A model generated the notes under the pieces. That model was not told where the DNA came from. It ran no database searches and saw nothing but the letters and a program-made list of their open reading frames with translations. A DNA stretch of 7,210 nucleotides. Source: Chlamydiota bacterium (GTDB taxonomy: Bacteria; Chlamydiota; Chlamydiia; Chlamydiales; Simkaniaceae). The stretch is from positions 1 through 7,210 of the forward strand of contig JAJFMG010000162.1 of NCBI GenBank assembly GCA_021772295.1, in the 5' to 3' direction. The number at the start of each line of letters is the position of its first letter. Position 1 is the stretch's first letter. A program made the position numbers and the translations under genes. Positions 6,789 through 7,210 of the stretch are shown here, in pieces.

Positions 6789-7166
6789 ATGAAAAAGAAA
6801 AAAAATGCGATGACCCTACTTGAAATCATGATTGTGATTTTTATTATCGGAATCATTGGATCTGTGATTGGATATAATATGAAGGGAAGTTTGGATAAAG
6901 GAAGAGCGTTTAAATCTGAGCAAGGTATGCGCCAAGTATATGAAATTTTAAGTTTAGAGGTTGCTAAAGGCTCACCCCTTGAAGATGTCATCAAAGATCC
7001 CAAATCCGCTATTGAAGAGTCAGGTCTTGCCAAAGATCCTGAAAAACTACTCGTAGATGGTTGGGGAAAAAGTTATAAAATCACATTAGATGATCAAGAA
7101 GAAGACATCTTAATTTCTTCTATCGGTCTTGAGAAATATAAATCTAAGGCTAAGAAAAAGAAGTAG
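6789..7166 (+). CDS. gspG: type II secretion major pseudopilin GspG, with unusual cleavage site and C-terminus
   Basis: Main subunit of the periplasmic pseudopilus. The 125-residue product begins KKKKNA then MTLLEIMIVIFIIGIIG (8-24), a class III prepilin leader with Glu at +5 (E12) and a hydrophobic N-helix. The residue before the predicted prepilin-peptidase cut is Ala7 rather than the usual Gly. The amphipathic helix continues to about residue 60, and DGWGKSYKI (90-98) matches the DPWGxxY motif typical of GspG. After this, canonical GspG continues through a Gly/Asp-rich calcium loop; here only DILISSIGLEKYKS and a lysine-rich end (119-125, KAKKKK) follow. A strong ribosome site AGGAG (6777-6781) overlaps the gspF stop, 7 nt before the ATG. 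An A8 run (6798-6805) lies in the first codons. The pseudopilin class is certain; the G-type assignment rests on gene order and the GWG motif. A minor pseudopilin is the alternative. Confidence 0.88.
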   Translation: MKKKKNAMTLLEIMIVIFIIGIIGSVIGYNMKGSLDKGRAFKSEQGMRQVYEILSLEVAKGSPLEDVIKDPKSAIEESGLAKDPEKLLVDGWGKSYKITLDDQEEDILISSIGLEKYKSKAKKKK

Positions 7167-7169
7167 GTG

Positions 7170-7210
7170 ATGAAAAAATCATTTACACTTATTGAAATAC
7201 TCGCTGTTTT
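7170..7210 (+). CDS. second type IV pilin-like pseudopilin, 5' end only
   Basis: Starts 3 nt after the gspG stop and runs off the right edge. The 13 visible codons read MKKSFTLIEILAV: a very short basic leader, then F at +1, Glu at +5 and the start of a hydrophobic helix, which is diagnostic of a prepilin-type N-terminus. The residue before the predicted cut is Ser4, not Gly. Position after gspG suggests a minor pseudopilin (GspH, I or J type), but which one cannot be told from this fragment. The purine-rich AAGAAG (7158-7163), inside the end of gspG and 6 nt before the ATG, could serve as ribosome site. Confidence 0.85.
   Translation, partial: MKKSFTLIEILAV

Noticed and set aside
1676..7210. 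Type IV pilus or type III secretion identity for the cluster
   Set aside because: No pilM/N/O/T or export-apparatus genes are present, and the D-E-F-G-pseudopilin order matches T2SS. The secretin is followed by a GspE-type motor, unlike type III operons.
1..7210. CRISPR arrays, insertion sequences, tRNA genes or prophage remnants
   Set aside because: No regularly spaced repeats, transposase-like frames, terminal inverted repeats or cloverleaf-like sequence were seen on either strand.

Overview
The window is one co-directional (+ strand) block encoding the core of a minimal type II secretion system (T2SS). In order it holds an unrecognised single-pass membrane protein, the secretin GspD, the motor ATPase GspE, the inner-membrane platform protein GspF, the major pseudopilin GspG, and the first 13 codons of another pseudopilin that runs off the right edge. 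The four Gsp assignments rest on clear motifs: the secretin gate signature, the Walker A/Asp/Walker B/His boxes with a CxxC...CxxC zinc site, the paired GEESG-type boxes of GspF, and the prepilin N-terminus. Base composition is AT-rich, with many A8 and T8 runs. The gene order (unknown gene-D-E-F-G), the absence of linked gspC/L/M in the part seen, and the long cysteine-containing secretin suggest an obligate intracellular Chlamydiae-type bacterium. That is a judgement from content and layout, not a database result, and the family within the phylum cannot be told from here.

Layout. Bases 1-260 hold no convincing long gene. At the extreme left edge there may be the first six codons of a divergent minus-strand gene; the remainder is an AT-rich leader with a weak promoter-like pair and two tiny ORFs. 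Bases 261-1652 encode the unrecognised 463-residue protein: TTG start, N-terminal membrane anchor, a large exported region containing a duplicated KGD-x3-YDG-x-SW motif, and an Asp/Glu/Phe-only C-terminal tail. The next five genes follow with overlaps or gaps of only a few bases (23 nt gap or 4 nt overlap, 14 nt overlap, 1 nt overlap, 10 nt gap, 3 nt gap), so the set is very probably one translationally coupled operon. No internal terminator is visible.

How the parts should work together: GspE hydrolyses ATP in the cytoplasm and drives GspF, which extrudes a pseudopilus of GspG and minor pseudopilins through the periplasm toward the GspD channel in the outer membrane. The upstream membrane protein sits where gspC sits in classical systems and has GspC-like topology (short cytoplasmic start, one membrane span, large periplasmic part), but no recognisable GspC sequence. 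It is the best candidate here for an undescribed component. Other departures from textbook T2SS parts are a charged helical segment ahead of the secretin N0 domain, a proline-rich insertion in the last secretin N-domain, four secretin cysteines, a GspG that lacks the usual calcium-loop end and instead finishes in lysines, and non-Gly residues (Ala, Ser) before both predicted prepilin cleavage sites.
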